Numbered from the stretch's first letter, positions 10,082-19,481 are shown. The stretch is DNA of 64,000 nucleotides from an uncultured Paracoccaceae bacterium (GCA_947503965.1 CANNFU010000001.1:62001-126000); one strand, 5' to 3'. Notes: generated from the sequence alone by a model not told the origin. Numbers and translations: made by a program.

Positions 10082-11239
10082 ATGCCAGAGCCGCAGACAA
10101 CCGTGCTCGTGGGTACGACCAAGGGAGCATTTCTGGTCACAGGACAAAACGGTCGCGACAACTGGCGTGTGTCAGGGCCGTTCTGCGACGGCTGGCCGAT
10201 CAACCATGTCATCGGCGTTGGTGACACGCTCTGGGCCGGCGGCGGTGGTGAATGGCATGGGGCCGGTGTCTGGCGCTCTGATGACATGGGTGAAACATGG
10301 GACGTCACCCGGCTGACGAGGGGCATGATGGACGACTGGGCCGCCAATGACCCGGATTTCGCCCAGACAATCGGGTGGCGCGATGAACCCCTGCCATTCG
10401 CAGATGCTTTTGCGCAGATCTGGTCGCTGGGCTACGCCCATGGCACGCTTTACGCAGGCACAAAGCCCGCATCGCTGCTGGCCAGCACCGACAAAGGCCA
10501 AACCTGGAACAAGTTAGAGGCGCTGACGAACCACCCGTCGGCTGAAAGCTGGAATCCCGGCGCTGCGGGGCTTGTTTTGCACACGATCGTCACGGACCCC
10601 ACCAATCCCCAAAAGCTCTGGATCGGAATATCCGCCGCCGGTGTCTTTGCAACCGAGGACGGCGGCAAAACATGGGAGCGGCGCAACCGGCTGTCCAATG
10701 CAGAGGCCTGCGGGCATCATGACCACCCCGCCGCTCCAGCCAACGGCGAAACGGGGCATTGCGTGCATAACATGATGCGCGCGCCGGGGGATGAGGATCG
10801 GCTATATCAGCAGAACCACCACGGTGTCTGGCGGTCGGGCGATGGTGGGCGCAGTTGGGATGACATTACCGATGGGCTTCCCTCCACCTTCGGTTTTCCC
10901 ATTCGTGTGCATCCGCGCGATCCGGACATGCTCTGGACCCTGCCCCTGAACGGTGACAGTGCGGGGCGCTATCCACCTGATGCGGCCGCAGCGGTCTGGC
11001 GATCACGCGATGGCGGCGCAAGCTGGGAAGCACAGCGCAAGGGGCTGCCACAGGATAGCTGCTATTTCACGGTCCTGCGGCAAGCAATGGCGGGCGACAC
11101 GCAATCACCGGCGGGCATCTATTTCGGCACCAATAGCGGTTCGGTCTTTGCCAGTATCGACGAAGGTGACAGCTGGTCCGAGATCGCACGCCACTTGCCA
11201 ACCATTCTTGCCGTCGAAGTGGTCGAAAACGCGGATTAA
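10082..11239 (+). CDS. BNR/Asp-box repeat protein (sialidase-like beta-propeller)
   Basis: A 385-residue protein with several Asp-box turns of the form S/TxDxGxTW (SDDMGETW, STDKGQTW, TEDGGKTW, SGDGGRSW, SRDGGASW), the signature of multi-bladed sialidase/VPS10-type propellers. No signal peptide is seen, so it is probably cytoplasmic. No sialidase catalytic arginine triad or nucleophile tyrosine could be assigned, so an exo-sialidase activity is not supported. ATG 10082 follows GGGAGAG at a proper distance. It is probably co-transcribed with the next gene. Confidence 0.7.
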   Translation: MPEPQTTVLVGTTKGAFLVTGQNGRDNWRVSGPFCDGWPINHVIGVGDTLWAGGGGEWHGAGVWRSDDMGETWDVTRLTRGMMDDWAANDPDFAQTIGWRDEPLPFADAFAQIWSLGYAHGTLYAGTKPASLLASTDKGQTWNKLEALTNHPSAESWNPGAAGLVLHTIVTDPTNPQKLWIGISAAGVFATEDGGKTWERRNRLSNAEACGHHDHPAAPANGETGHCVHNMMRAPGDEDRLYQQNHHGVWRSGDGGRSWDDITDGLPSTFGFPIRVHPRDPDMLWTLPLNGDSAGRYPPDAAAAVWRSRDGGASWEAQRKGLPQDSCYFTVLRQAMAGDTQSPAGIYFGTNSGSVFASIDEGDSWSEIARHLPTILAVEVVENAD

Positions 11240-11305
11240 GCGCAGTGGTCCTGCGTGACACCCGATGCTAGTGTGCCGGGCAGACGACACAAGGACCAAC
11301 CGGCG

Positions 11306-11707
11306 ATGGCAAACGAACTTCCAAAGTATTATTTTCGCGTGCGGGACAATGGCGCCGTGGTCTTTCGGATCAGCGCGGAAAACCGGCATGGCCGGATCGA
11401 TGCAGAGCAGATCGCCGTGGTGAACACGAACCGGGGGGATTTCAAACCGCACGGTGATCAGGAGCTGAGCCATGCCGACGAGGTCGCGATCAATGACTGG
11501 ATCACCGGGCGACAGGCGCTTTTAGCGGCACGCGATTTCGACGACATGCGGCGCGCAATGGATCAGTTGAACCTGCTGACCCATTGGGCTCAATCACGGG
11601 CGACCGACGCACAATTGGAAGAATTGACAGAAGATTTATTGCTGGCGATCCACGATCTGCGCAGCGTCCTGGTCCGCAAAAAAGCGGACCGGCTTGGCAA
11701 GGGCTAG
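11306..11707 (+). CDS. Conserved hypothetical protein
   Basis: A 133-residue soluble protein without signal peptide or membrane segment. It begins with a beta-rich part (YYFRVRDNGAVVFRI, about 8-22) and ends in amphipathic helices (about 62-125) with a basic tail. It lies 66 bp after the BNR-repeat gene. No domain was recognised. ATG 11306 is chosen over a longer in-frame option because the extension is proline/arginine-rich and lacks conservation. Confidence 0.6.
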   Translation: MANELPKYYFRVRDNGAVVFRISAENRHGRIDAEQIAVVNTNRGDFKPHGDQELSHADEVAINDWITGRQALLAARDFDDMRRAMDQLNLLTHWAQSRATDAQLEELTEDLLLAIHDLRSVLVRKKADRLGKG

Positions 11708-11758
11708 CGCATTCTGGTCGTCCGACATCGGGCAACAGCGAACCCGGCAGCCTATCAC

Positions 11759-12166
11759 TCAGCGCAGGACATGGACGGCACATTTCGCATGGCGAACCAC
11801 CTTGGCCGCCGTCGATCCCAGCAGATAATCCTGCATCCCCGGCTGATGGCTGGCAATGATGATCAGGTCGTTTGCGTTATCACTTGCATGTTCAAGGATC
11901 GTTCGGGCCGAATGACCATCCACAACCAATGTCGTGGCATCGGGAATATCGGCGATCAGACTGCCAAGACTGTCAACAATATCGGCCCGCGCTTTTTCCA
12001 AATGATCTGAGGGCAGGAACTCGGTCGCATATTTCGGCAAAACCTCCATCACATGCAGGCAGGTTATTTTGCCACCTTGGGCGCGCAACGCCTTGGCGAT
12101 TTCCATCGCACCCTGGGCGTTCCGGTCTGCTTCGAATGAAACGGGGACAAGGATATTGGTATACAT
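11759..12166 (-). CDS. Universal stress protein, UspA family
   Basis: A 135-residue single-domain Usp. It starts MYTNILVPVSFE, the beta-1 strand of the family. The ATP-binding segment G-2x-G-9x-G(S/T) appears near the C-terminus as HQPGMQDYLLGSTA. ATG 12166 gives the canonical N-terminus; an in-frame upstream ATG would add eleven uncharacteristic residues. It is monocistronic on the minus strand, convergent with the preceding gene. Confidence 0.88.
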   Translation of the reverse strand: MYTNILVPVSFEADRNAQGAMEIAKALRAQGGKITCLHVMEVLPKYATEFLPSDHLEKARADIVDSLGSLIADIPDATTLVVDGHSARTILEHASDNANDLIIIASHQPGMQDYLLGSTAAKVVRHAKCAVHVLR

Positions 12167-12221
12167 TGGGCTTTCCTTTGCTTTTGCCCATTCTACCACC
12201 GGCCATGTGCGCTGCCTTGAT

Positions 12222-13172
12222 CTAGGTCACACCCTGCGGCAACGCCCGTCCTTCGTCCCATGCGACGATGTTATCCAGCGCCATCTGCCCCATCGCTTCG
12301 CGCACCTCCAGCGCGGCAGTACCAAGATGCGGCAGCAACACGACATTCTCCATCGCGCGAAACGCATCCGGTACGATGGGTTCCTTCGCAAACACATCCA
12401 ATCCCGCCCCGGCGATCTGCCCGGATTGCAGGGCTGCGATCAACGCTTCCTCATCCACCACGTCGCCGCGGGCGATGTTGATGAAGATACCGGTGAGTTT
12501 CATCGCGGCCAACGCGGCAGCGTCGATCAGATGCGTGTTCGCGCCGCCACCGGGAACGGTCAAAACAACGATATCCGCCTGCGCCATCAGATCGGCCAAT
12601 GTATCGACCTGCCGCGCCGGCAGATCGACCTTCTTGCGGGACCGGTTGTAATACAGCACCGGCATCTCGAACCCGTAATGACAGCGCCGCGCCACAGCCT
12701 GCCCGATCCGGCCCATGCCGACGATGCCCACCGTCTTGCCGGTCACGTGGGTTCCCAGCATCTGCGTCGGCGCCCAGCCGGTCCATTTGTCGGCACGCAC
12801 CAGCCGCTCACCCTCGCCCGCGCGGCGGCAGGTCGACAGGATCAGGGTCAGACCGATATCGGCGGTCGCGTCAGTCACAACATCGGGGGTGTTCGAGACA
12901 GCAACGCCTGCATTCGTCGCGGCCTCCACATCAATATGGTTGTAGCCCACCCCGAAATTGGCCAGCACGCCACAACGGATATCGCCCGCAAAGGCGGCAG
13001 CCGTGAATTGATCGCCCAGCGTCGGCAGGATGGCGTCATATTCGCCCAAGGCCGCTGCGGCCTCGGCCACGGTCAGCCCCTCGGTGCTCTGGCGCAGGGT
13101 GACGTCATAACGTGCACGGGCAAACGCGATATTCGCATCCGGCAGGACACGGGTAATCAGCAGTTTCTTCAA
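12222..13172 (-). CDS. D-2-hydroxyacid dehydrogenase (glyoxylate/hydroxypyruvate reductase type)
   Basis: An NAD(P)H-dependent reductase of 2-oxoacids, 316 residues. The Rossmann loop GMGRIG is at 152-157 and the substrate loop NFGVGYNHID at 72-81. The catalytic triad is Arg235, Glu264 and His282. Arg/Ser residues after the second strand (YNRSRKK) suggest NADPH preference. It overlaps csaA by 4 bp, so proC, csaA and this gene form a minus-strand operon. The exact substrate (glyoxylate, hydroxypyruvate or other) is inferred from family only. Confidence 0.88.
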   Translation of the reverse strand: MKKLLITRVLPDANIAFARARYDVTLRQSTEGLTVAEAAAALGEYDAILPTLGDQFTAAAFAGDIRCGVLANFGVGYNHIDVEAATNAGVAVSNTPDVVTDATADIGLTLILSTCRRAGEGERLVRADKWTGWAPTQMLGTHVTGKTVGIVGMGRIGQAVARRCHYGFEMPVLYYNRSRKKVDLPARQVDTLADLMAQADIVVLTVPGGGANTHLIDAAALAAMKLTGIFINIARGDVVDEEALIAALQSGQIAGAGLDVFAKEPIVPDAFRAMENVVLLPHLGTAALEVREAMGQMALDNIVAWDEGRALPQGVT

Positions 13173-13507
13173 TGCAATCGCCCCCCATTGGGGACAGGTT
13201 GATCGGGACCAACCAGCACCACCTCACCGTTTTCATCGGGCATACCCAGCACCAATACCTCTGACATAAATTTGCCGATCTGGCGGGGCGGAAAATTCAC
13301 AACGGCCATCACCTGCCGTCCGACAAGCGTTTCGGGATCGTAATGCGCGGTGATCTGGGCCGATGTTTTCTTTTCCCCGATCTCGGCGCCAAAATCGATC
13401 CAGAGCTTGATCGCAGGCTTGCGCGCCTCCGGATAGTGTTCGGCGCGCAGGACGGTGCCAACGCGCACATCAACCTTCAGAAATTCGTCGAAACTGATTT
13501 CATTCAT
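13169..13507 (-). CDS. csaA: CsaA-type tRNA-binding / chaperone-like protein
   Basis: A 112-residue stand-alone tRNA-binding domain (OB fold) like that in the C-terminus of MetRS and in Arc1p/EMAP II. Recognisable segments are FLKVDVRVGTVLRAE at the N-terminus and VNFPPRQIGKFMSEVLVLG in the middle. Bacillus CsaA has export-related chaperone activity; the role here is not established. The stop overlaps the hydroxyacid dehydrogenase start by 4 bp and the start overlaps the proC end by 8 bp. Confidence 0.85.
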   Translation of the reverse strand: MNEISFDEFLKVDVRVGTVLRAEHYPEARKPAIKLWIDFGAEIGEKKTSAQITAHYDPETLVGRQVMAVVNFPPRQIGKFMSEVLVLGMPDENGEVVLVGPDQPVPNGGRLH

Positions 13508-14315
13508 CAGCCAGTTCCCGCGCCCGGGCGGCAGCGGCGGCCACAGCCCGTTTCAGCAGAGGCGGGAAGCCGGTTTCTTCATCCATCAATATCTTTAGCG
13601 CCGCCTCCGTGGTTCCGCTGGGCGAGGTTACATTCATGCGCAACTGTTCGGGGGTTTCATCCACATCCTCGGCCAATTCACCCGCACCGCCCACGGTCGC
13701 GGTCGCCAATTGCATCGCGAGGGCCGGTGACAGACCCTGATCCACACCTGCGGCGGCCATCGCCTCGATCAGATGAAACACATAGGCCGGGCCAGAGCCG
13801 GACAGGGCCGTGACCGCATCCATCTGGCCTTCGCTGTCCAGACGAACGGTTTGTCCGACTGACCACAACAATGCTTCTGCCAGATCCATGTGATCGGGCC
13901 GGGTCTGGCTATTGCCGATCAGCGCCGTGATCCCCCGGCCGATGGCCGCAGGGGTATTGGGCATCGCGCGGATGATCGGGGTTTGCGCGCCCAGCATCTT
14001 TTCAAATGTCTTGATCGGCGTGCCTGCTGCAATCGAAATCACCAGCGTCTCACCATTCCCAAGCATCTCGACATCGGGCAATGCCGCAGTCATCATCTGC
14101 GGTTTGACGGCGATAATCGCAATGGCCGGATTGTCCGGCAATGTGCCACCGATATTGACGCCCTGCTCTTGCAGCCAGGACGACGGTTTCGGATCAATCA
14201 CCCAGACCGAAGCAGATGGCAACCCGTTGCGTAGCCAACCGGCCAGCATAGCCGAACCCATCTTGCCGCACCCCAGCAGCACCAGACCGCGCACCGCGAC
14301 TTCATTCATATCCAT
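13500..14315 (-). CDS. proC: Pyrroline-5-carboxylate reductase
   Basis: Last step of proline synthesis, reducing 1-pyrroline-5-carboxylate with NAD(P)H. The protein is 271 residues from ATG 14315, which has GAGG 9 bp upstream; a GTG at 14324 is also in frame. The N-terminal Rossmann loop is LLGCGKMGSAM. The C-terminal dimerisation/catalytic helix bundle contains TALSGSGPAYVF. First gene of a three-gene minus-strand operon. Confidence 0.93.
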   Translation of the reverse strand: MDMNEVAVRGLVLLGCGKMGSAMLAGWLRNGLPSASVWVIDPKPSSWLQEQGVNIGGTLPDNPAIAIIAVKPQMMTAALPDVEMLGNGETLVISIAAGTPIKTFEKMLGAQTPIIRAMPNTPAAIGRGITALIGNSQTRPDHMDLAEALLWSVGQTVRLDSEGQMDAVTALSGSGPAYVFHLIEAMAAAGVDQGLSPALAMQLATATVGGAGELAEDVDETPEQLRMNVTSPSGTTEAALKILMDEETGFPPLLKRAVAAAAARARELADE

Positions 14316-14393
14316 AACGCGCACCTCGGATCATTACGCGCCTTAGGTTACGCAAAGCCCAGCCGCGAGAAAACCCCGTTTGTTCATAGCCGG

Positions 14394-14897
14394 TTAAGCG
14401 CGCCCGTACGCCCCGCCAATGGCAACCTGCACAGCCTCTTCAGGTGTCCGGTCCGACCATGTGACCAGCTGGATGGCCGGGTAATACTGTTCGCATGCGG
14501 CAACGGCGGCATTGATCATCGTATCAACCTGATCGGGACCTGCCATCTGATCGCCCGCCAGCATCAAACCATAGCGATAGACCATCAGCTTTTGTTCGTC
14601 CCACCAGGTAAAGGACCCGGCCCAGCACCGGTCATTGATCGTGTTGAGCGCCTCATAGAGCACCGGCATCCGGTCTTCGGGTGGCTCCATCTCATAGGTG
14701 CAGATCAGGCGCAGCGTTTCGTCATAGGGCGACCACGCCAAGGTGATCGAATAGGTGCGCCACTGGCCCTCAACGGCCATGGCGATCTGGTCGTCATGGA
14801 TGCGGTCAAATTCCCACGCATGATGTTCTGCGATGTGCTCCACCAGATCGATCGGGTGCAGATCATCAGCCTCAAGGTAATGTTCGGACAATGCCAT
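14394..14897 (-). CDS. YbjN-domain protein
   Basis: A 167-residue soluble protein of the YbjN (type III secretion chaperone-like fold) family. It shows the family pattern of an aromatic-rich beta-sheet (YSITLAWSPYDETLRLICTYE) flanked by helices, with a C-terminal cysteine/tyrosine segment ACEQYYPAIQL. It sits 78 bp upstream of proC in the same direction. The function in alphaproteobacteria is not known; E. coli YbjN is a stress/motility regulator. Confidence 0.75.
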   Translation of the reverse strand: MALSEHYLEADDLHPIDLVEHIAEHHAWEFDRIHDDQIAMAVEGQWRTYSITLAWSPYDETLRLICTYEMEPPEDRMPVLYEALNTINDRCWAGSFTWWDEQKLMVYRYGLMLAGDQMAGPDQVDTMINAAVAACEQYYPAIQLVTWSDRTPEEAVQVAIGGAYGRA

Positions 14898-15714
14898 ATG
14901 CTCGGCCTCACTTTTTTTGGCGCAAGGGTCATGGCAGTGCCCAAGCGCTAGGTGCCTGCTCTAGGGGAGGTGTTGTTCACATTATTCCCCTACAACATAT
15001 CGTGGCCTTTGATCAGGCACCTGTAAAGCAATTTCTTGGGGATAAGAGGTGAAGACTGGCAATTTGATGTGGATATGTAGCGCGGCGGTGAAACTTGCTG
15101 TGTTTGACAGTTAGAGTTGCAGCAGAGCGTTTTTGTTAAACGGCTTGTTACAAGCTAATTAGTCAGGTCGCAGCCGCGTCCCCATATGGGACATCGTGCA
15201 TCTTTGGCTTAATGCAGCGGTTGTTCGAGATCCTATCAACGTACCGCGCCACGCGATATCGGCCAGAGGGTCAAGTATTTCTGACCCAAATCGGATCTTC
15301 ATAGCGATATGCTCATAGGGCTGCATGGCGGGACAAAAATCGACCTTGGATAATCCACCTTCGCTCATGCAGCATTCGCTCGCAGTTGCAGCGAGCTCTA
15401 CGCTGCAATTCAGCCCAAGTCGCGGAAGTGGTCATTGCCGACCAGTTTCAACAGCCGATCCAGACAACACTTTCGCGAAATCGCGCACGAACAAGTCAGA
15501 CGCGAGACGGCGTTGTCGTTGCTTGCCACTGACGCAATGCCTTATGCGCACTGACATTGAGTTGGAAAGCAGCCACCGTCATCTGAACGGTTTGAGGCAA
15601 TTATAATGGTCGCTCTACAACCCAGCTTTTGGTCAACAATGGCCCAACTTGTGCACTGAATGACGACATGGTGAAGTAAGAAAATTGTTTCAATGGCCAA
15701 GCAGATCGAATATT
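14898..15714. other. 817-bp intergenic region without a recognised gene
   Basis: Frames in this stretch are short and resemble no family. One perfect hairpin is visible at 15386-15408 (arms TTGCAGCG/CGCTGCAA, 7-nt loop). The base composition shifts to more A+T towards the following metallo-beta-lactamase gene. The middle (15160-15600) keeps two overlapping opposite open frames, which may be decayed coding sequence; no protein could be recognised. Confidence 0.4.
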
Positions 15715-15730
15715 ATTCAAGAATTCGAAT
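15715..15730. promoter_or_regulatory. ATTC-N8-GAAT site upstream of the metallo-beta-lactamase pair
   Basis: ATTC (15715-15718), eight bases, GAAT (15727-15730). It ends 13 bp before the ATG at 15744. It is an exact match to the inverted-repeat consensus remembered for SqrR/BigR-type ArsR regulators. Related sites lie before soxB, soxX and soxV/soxS. Its position would let a bound repressor block transcription or ribosome loading. Confidence 0.5.
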
Positions 15731-15743
15731 ATGAAGGTAAGAA

Positions 15744-16664
15744 ATGCAGCTGACACGCAGACGAGTGATGCAACAGGGGATAGCGGCGGCCCTTTCCGGC
15801 GCTCTACCCCAGCACGTTTGGGCGCAAACGACGCTGCAAACGGGTGATCGTACCCTTGATACCCTGAGCGACGGTAACCTTGTGCTGCCCAAAAGCTTTG
15901 CCTTTGGCGAAACACCACCGGACGGCGCGAATGACATTCTGGCCCGATACGGGATCACTGGCGACACGATGACCCCGGACTGCAACGTCACCCTGTTACG
16001 CAGTAGTGATCGCACGATCCTTTTTGATGTGGGTGCTGGCCAGGAATTCATGCCCAGTGCAGGTAAGCTGATGGATGCATTCGACGCGCTGGGACTTGAT
16101 GTCAGTGACGTGACCGATGTGGTCTTTACCCACGCGCACCCTGATCACCTGTGGGGCGTACGGGATGATTTTGGCGATCTGATGTTTCCCGATGCGGCCT
16201 ATCATATAGGGCAGGCAGAGTGGGATTACTGGACCGATCCTGACACCGTCTCAACCATCGATGAAGGGCGCGTGACCTTTGCCGTGGGGGCCATGAACCG
16301 GCTGGAACTGCTGGCCGATCAAATCAACCTGTTTACAGACAATCAGGAAATACTGCCCGGTGTGCTATCGCGCCTGACACCGGGGCATACTCCGGGGCAC
16401 ATGTCGTTTGAAGTGCAGATGGGAGGCGAAGCCGTCATGATTGTCGGCGACAGCATTGTGAACCATCATGTTGCCTTCGAAAAACCCGCTTGGCTCTCAG
16501 GTTCCGATCAGGATCCTGAATTGGGTGCCCAAACCCGCCTTGCTTTGCTGGATCAACTCAGCACGGCGCAAATACGTCTCATCGGTTTCCATTTGCCCGG
16601 CGGCGGTTGGGGCCATACAGAGCGGCGTGGTGACGGGTTTGTCTTTGTCGGTGACGACGCATGA
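15744..16664 (+). CDS. Tat-exported MBL-fold metallohydrolase
   Basis: A 306-residue protein with a twin-arginine-type leader (TRRRVMQQG, hydrophobic 13-21, cleavage near Ala27). The zinc motif HxHxDH is complete: His130, His132, Asp134, His135 (THAHPDHLWG). Later ligands are TPGHTPGH (about 214-221) and VGDS. It is therefore expected to be an active binuclear hydrolase in the periplasm. GAAGG lies about 7 bp before the ATG. It overlaps the next gene in ATGA. The SqrR-like site upstream links it to sulfur oxidation; the substrate is unknown. Confidence 0.85.
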   Translation: MQLTRRRVMQQGIAAALSGALPQHVWAQTTLQTGDRTLDTLSDGNLVLPKSFAFGETPPDGANDILARYGITGDTMTPDCNVTLLRSSDRTILFDVGAGQEFMPSAGKLMDAFDALGLDVSDVTDVVFTHAHPDHLWGVRDDFGDLMFPDAAYHIGQAEWDYWTDPDTVSTIDEGRVTFAVGAMNRLELLADQINLFTDNQEILPGVLSRLTPGHTPGHMSFEVQMGGEAVMIVGDSIVNHHVAFEKPAWLSGSDQDPELGAQTRLALLDQLSTAQIRLIGFHLPGGGWGHTERRGDGFVFVGDDA

Positions 16665-17608
16665 TCCGGTTTGCTGCACCTCTGATCGCCATTTGCGCAA
16701 CCACGGCACAAGCAAACGAAGACATCGCAGATCAGTATCCGGGCTCACCGCTTCATAGTGCGCCGGTTGAATTCATCCCCGGTGTGTTCAGCGCCATTGG
16801 CGCGACCGCCCCGCCCACTTACGAAAACAGTGGCCATAACAACAATCTCAGCTTCATCATTACAGGTGACGGCGTCGTCGTGATCAACGGCGGCGGTGCC
16901 TATGTACTGGCTGAAGCGCTGCATCAGGAAATCAAAGCTCGCACAGAAGAATCGGTTGTTCTGGTGGTTAATGAAAACGGTCAGGGGCATGCCATGCTGG
17001 GTAACTCCTATTGGGCTGAGCAAAATGTGCCCATCATCGCCCACGAGGATGCCGCCGCAGAATTCGAAGAACGCGGGTTTCGCATTCTTGAAGCCATGCA
17101 GCAACTGAACAAGGACAAGGCCGAAGGCACGTTTCTGCAAGGCCCGACCGAGACGTTTGCGGATGAATACATCCTCGAACTGGGCGATTATCGCATTGAG
17201 GTGCGCTATCTTGGTCCCTCCCACAGCGCAGGCGACGTGGTCGTCTGGTTACCCCTTCAGGACCTTGTGATTGCGGGTGACATGGCCTTTCACGAACGCA
17301 TGCTGCCGATATTCGAAGACACTTACACCCTTGATTGGCTGGAGACATGGGACACCGCATTTGAAGCGCTAAACGCGACCTATGTCATTCCCGGGCACGG
17401 GCATCCGACGAATATGGATCAGGTCCGGCGTTATACGAAAGGTTATCTGGAGTATCTGCGCGGCAAGATAGGCGAACACCTTGATAACGGTGGCGGGCTT
17501 GCGGACGCCTATTACGTGGACCAATCGCCTTATGCACATCTGGACACGTTCGAAGAACTGGCAACCAAGAATGCCGGGCGCGTCTATGAGCAGATGGAAT
17601 TCGAATAG
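16661..17608 (+). CDS. Exported MBL-fold protein with altered zinc motif (SoxH-like)
   Basis: A 315-residue MBL-fold protein with signal peptide (1-18). The first metal motif is not HxHxDH but ENGQGH (105-110), keeping only the last histidine; the following AMLGNSYW matches the usual loop. GPSHSAGD, IAGDMAFHE and IPGHGHPTN retain the other conserved positions. It may bind one metal or act differently from its neighbour. SoxH-type proteins of this fold occur in Sox clusters. It is translationally coupled (ATGA) to the preceding gene and convergent with hemA. Confidence 0.75.
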   Translation: MIRFAAPLIAICATTAQANEDIADQYPGSPLHSAPVEFIPGVFSAIGATAPPTYENSGHNNNLSFIITGDGVVVINGGGAYVLAEALHQEIKARTEESVVLVVNENGQGHAMLGNSYWAEQNVPIIAHEDAAAEFEERGFRILEAMQQLNKDKAEGTFLQGPTETFADEYILELGDYRIEVRYLGPSHSAGDVVVWLPLQDLVIAGDMAFHERMLPIFEDTYTLDWLETWDTAFEALNATYVIPGHGHPTNMDQVRRYTKGYLEYLRGKIGEHLDNGGGLADAYYVDQSPYAHLDTFEELATKNAGRVYEQMEFE

Positions 17609-17779
17609 CTCAGGCGACAGCCATTGACGGACGCTGAAGCAAGCAGCGCGTCAGCATAGCGCCACCCCAAAGCCATCGGGACCGATAAAGCTCGATCAGG
17701 TTTTCCAGCACTTTCAGGCCCTTTCAACTATGTTTGGGCCAACAAAACATGCCGTTTTGAACATTGATGCAGGTCAACA

Positions 17780-19000
17780 CTATTGCGCTGCAACAGGAAG
17801 GCGGGCAAGTTGGCACTGCGCCCAAAGCGTCTCAAGCGCGCTGACAAGATGGTTGATATCCGCCGCGGAATGCACAGGGGACGGCGTCAGTCGCAAACGC
17901 TCCGTCCCTTTGGGCACGGTGGGGTAGTTGATCGGCTGGATATAGATGCCGTAGTCACGCATCAGGATATCAGACAGGTATTTGCATTTGACGGGGTCGC
18001 CGACCATCACGGGAATGATGTGGCTTGGGTTGTCCAGATGCGGAATACCGATGGCATCCAGCCGCGCACGCACTTGGGCCACTTTGGCCTTTTGTTGGGC
18101 ACGCTCGATCTGACTGGTCTTCAGGTGCCGGATTGACGCCGCTGCGCCGGCGACCACGGCAGGCGGCAAGGCAGTCGTGAAAATGAACCCACTGGCAAAT
18201 GACCGGACAAAGTCGCACAGATCGGCCGACGCCGCGATATAGCCGCCCATAACCCCGAAGGCCTTGCCAAGCGTACCCTCGATAACGGTCAGCCGATGCA
18301 TCAGGCCGTCACGTTCTGCAATGCCACCGCCGCGCGGGCCGTAAAGTCCAACGGCGTGCACTTCATCCAGATAGGTTATGGCGTTGTATTTGTCGGCAAG
18401 ATCGCAAATCGCAGCAATTGGTGCGATATCACCATCCATCGAATAGACGCTTTCAAAAGCGATGAGTTTCGGGCGGTCCAAAGGTTGCGCCGCCAACAGC
18501 TCTTCCAGATGCGCAAGGTCGTTGTGACGCCAAATCTGCCGTTCTGCTTTGGAATGACGGATGCCTTCGATCATACTTGCATGGTTCAACGCGTCTGACA
18601 GCACCAGACAATCAGGGATCTTCGCCGCCAGCGTGCCAAGCGCAGCCCAGTTGGAGACATAGCCGCTGGTGAACAAAAGAGCGGCTTCCTTGCCATGCAG
18701 GTCGGCCAATTCCGCCTCTAGCAAGACATGGTGATGCGTTGTGCCAGAGATGTTTCGCGTGCCACCCGCACCGGCACCAACCTTGTGCAGCGCATCATGC
18801 ATGGCCGCCAGTACATCAGGATGCTGACCCATGCCAAGATAGTCGTTCGAGCACCAAATTGTCACATCGCGGGGGGCATCCCCATGATTGGTAGCTTTGG
18901 TAAAGCGTCCACAATGCCGTTCAAGATCGGCAAAGACGCGATAGTTACCTTCATCCTGTAACCGCGCCAGCGACGCGGCAAAGAAACCGTCGTAATTCAT
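17780..19000 (-). CDS. hemA: 5-aminolevulinate synthase
   Basis: Condenses glycine and succinyl-CoA to 5-aminolevulinate, the first haem step in alphaproteobacteria. The protein is 406 residues, normal for the family. Visible are the [11 protein letters not shown] active-site stretch (81-91), LDEVHAVG (211-218) with the PLP-contacting aspartate, and the PLP lysine Lys246 in GTLGKAFG. It lies 8 bp downstream of the DUF302 gene in the same direction as soxFEDCBAZYX, so it may share transcription. This could supply haem for the c-type Sox cytochromes. Whether a second hemA exists elsewhere cannot be seen. Confidence 0.95.
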   Translation of the reverse strand: MNYDGFFAASLARLQDEGNYRVFADLERHCGRFTKATNHGDAPRDVTIWCSNDYLGMGQHPDVLAAMHDALHKVGAGAGGTRNISGTTHHHVLLEAELADLHGKEAALLFTSGYVSNWAALGTLAAKIPDCLVLSDALNHASMIEGIRHSKAERQIWRHNDLAHLEELLAAQPLDRPKLIAFESVYSMDGDIAPIAAICDLADKYNAITYLDEVHAVGLYGPRGGGIAERDGLMHRLTVIEGTLGKAFGVMGGYIAASADLCDFVRSFASGFIFTTALPPAVVAGAAASIRHLKTSQIERAQQKAKVAQVRARLDAIGIPHLDNPSHIIPVMVGDPVKCKYLSDILMRDYGIYIQPINYPTVPKGTERLRLTPSPVHSAADINHLVSALETLWAQCQLARLPVAAQ

Positions 19001-19008
19001 GAATATCC

Positions 19009-19440
19009 TTATCCGCCCACGGCGTCTTGTGCGATTTCGTCGAGCAGTGCCTGGACCTTTTGCATTTCACCGTCCGGGTATGTCCGGTAGCCCACCATCA
19101 CCGCATCATCGCGTTCAGTCACGAAGATCCCATAAGGGCAATGCGCGATATTCATCAGATCAGCCTCCATCACCTCGCGCGATATTTGCGCAGAGCAGAA
19201 CAGAAATATATCGGCGGCCTCAAACAACGGCACCGTGCTGCCGACATCCGCAGCCGTCCGGGCAAGCATATCGCCAGTGTGGCTGACATAGTCGATGACC
19301 AGACCTTTACCGATAATCGCGTTTTCCACCGCAAAGGTTGCATCATCAAAACTGCCGTCAAAGGGATAGGTCACAGCCTCTTGCCCGATGACAGGGGTCG
19401 CGGCCAAACCGAGAATCGCACAGGTAAGTAGATTTTTCAT
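19009..19440 (-). CDS. Exported DUF302 protein in the sox cluster
   Basis: A 143-residue protein with signal peptide (1-19, cleavage after VIGQ/EA region). The mature part is a DUF302 domain, with [18 protein letters not shown] and the CPYGIFV segment near residue 110. It has two cysteines, in FLFCSAQ and IAHCPYG. DUF302 proteins are small dimers often found beside sulfur and electron-transfer genes; their activity is unknown. It sits between soxF and hemA on the same strand. Confidence 0.78.
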   Translation of the reverse strand: MKNLLTCAILGLAATPVIGQEAVTYPFDGSFDDATFAVENAIIGKGLVIDYVSHTGDMLARTAADVGSTVPLFEAADIFLFCSAQISREVMEADLMNIAHCPYGIFVTERDDAVMVGYRTYPDGEMQKVQALLDEIAQDAVGG

Positions 19441-19481
19441 ATCGTTTCCTCCTTCCGCGGAATCTTAGGCGGCGCAGCAAG

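Noticed and set aside
10082-11239. Annotation of the BNR-repeat protein as an active sialidase
   Set aside because: Asp-boxes alone do not prove sialidase; catalytic residues and a signal peptide are missing.
12069-13202. Long plus-strand open frame (377 codons) opposite the hydroxyacid dehydrogenase
   Set aside because: It is the antisense of a gene with intact catalytic residues; its translation is rich in Arg/His/Gln with no recognisable domain.
15159-15606. Two opposite small frames in the long gap before the MBL genes
   Set aside because: No recognisable protein, start signal or codon pattern; treated as non-coding.
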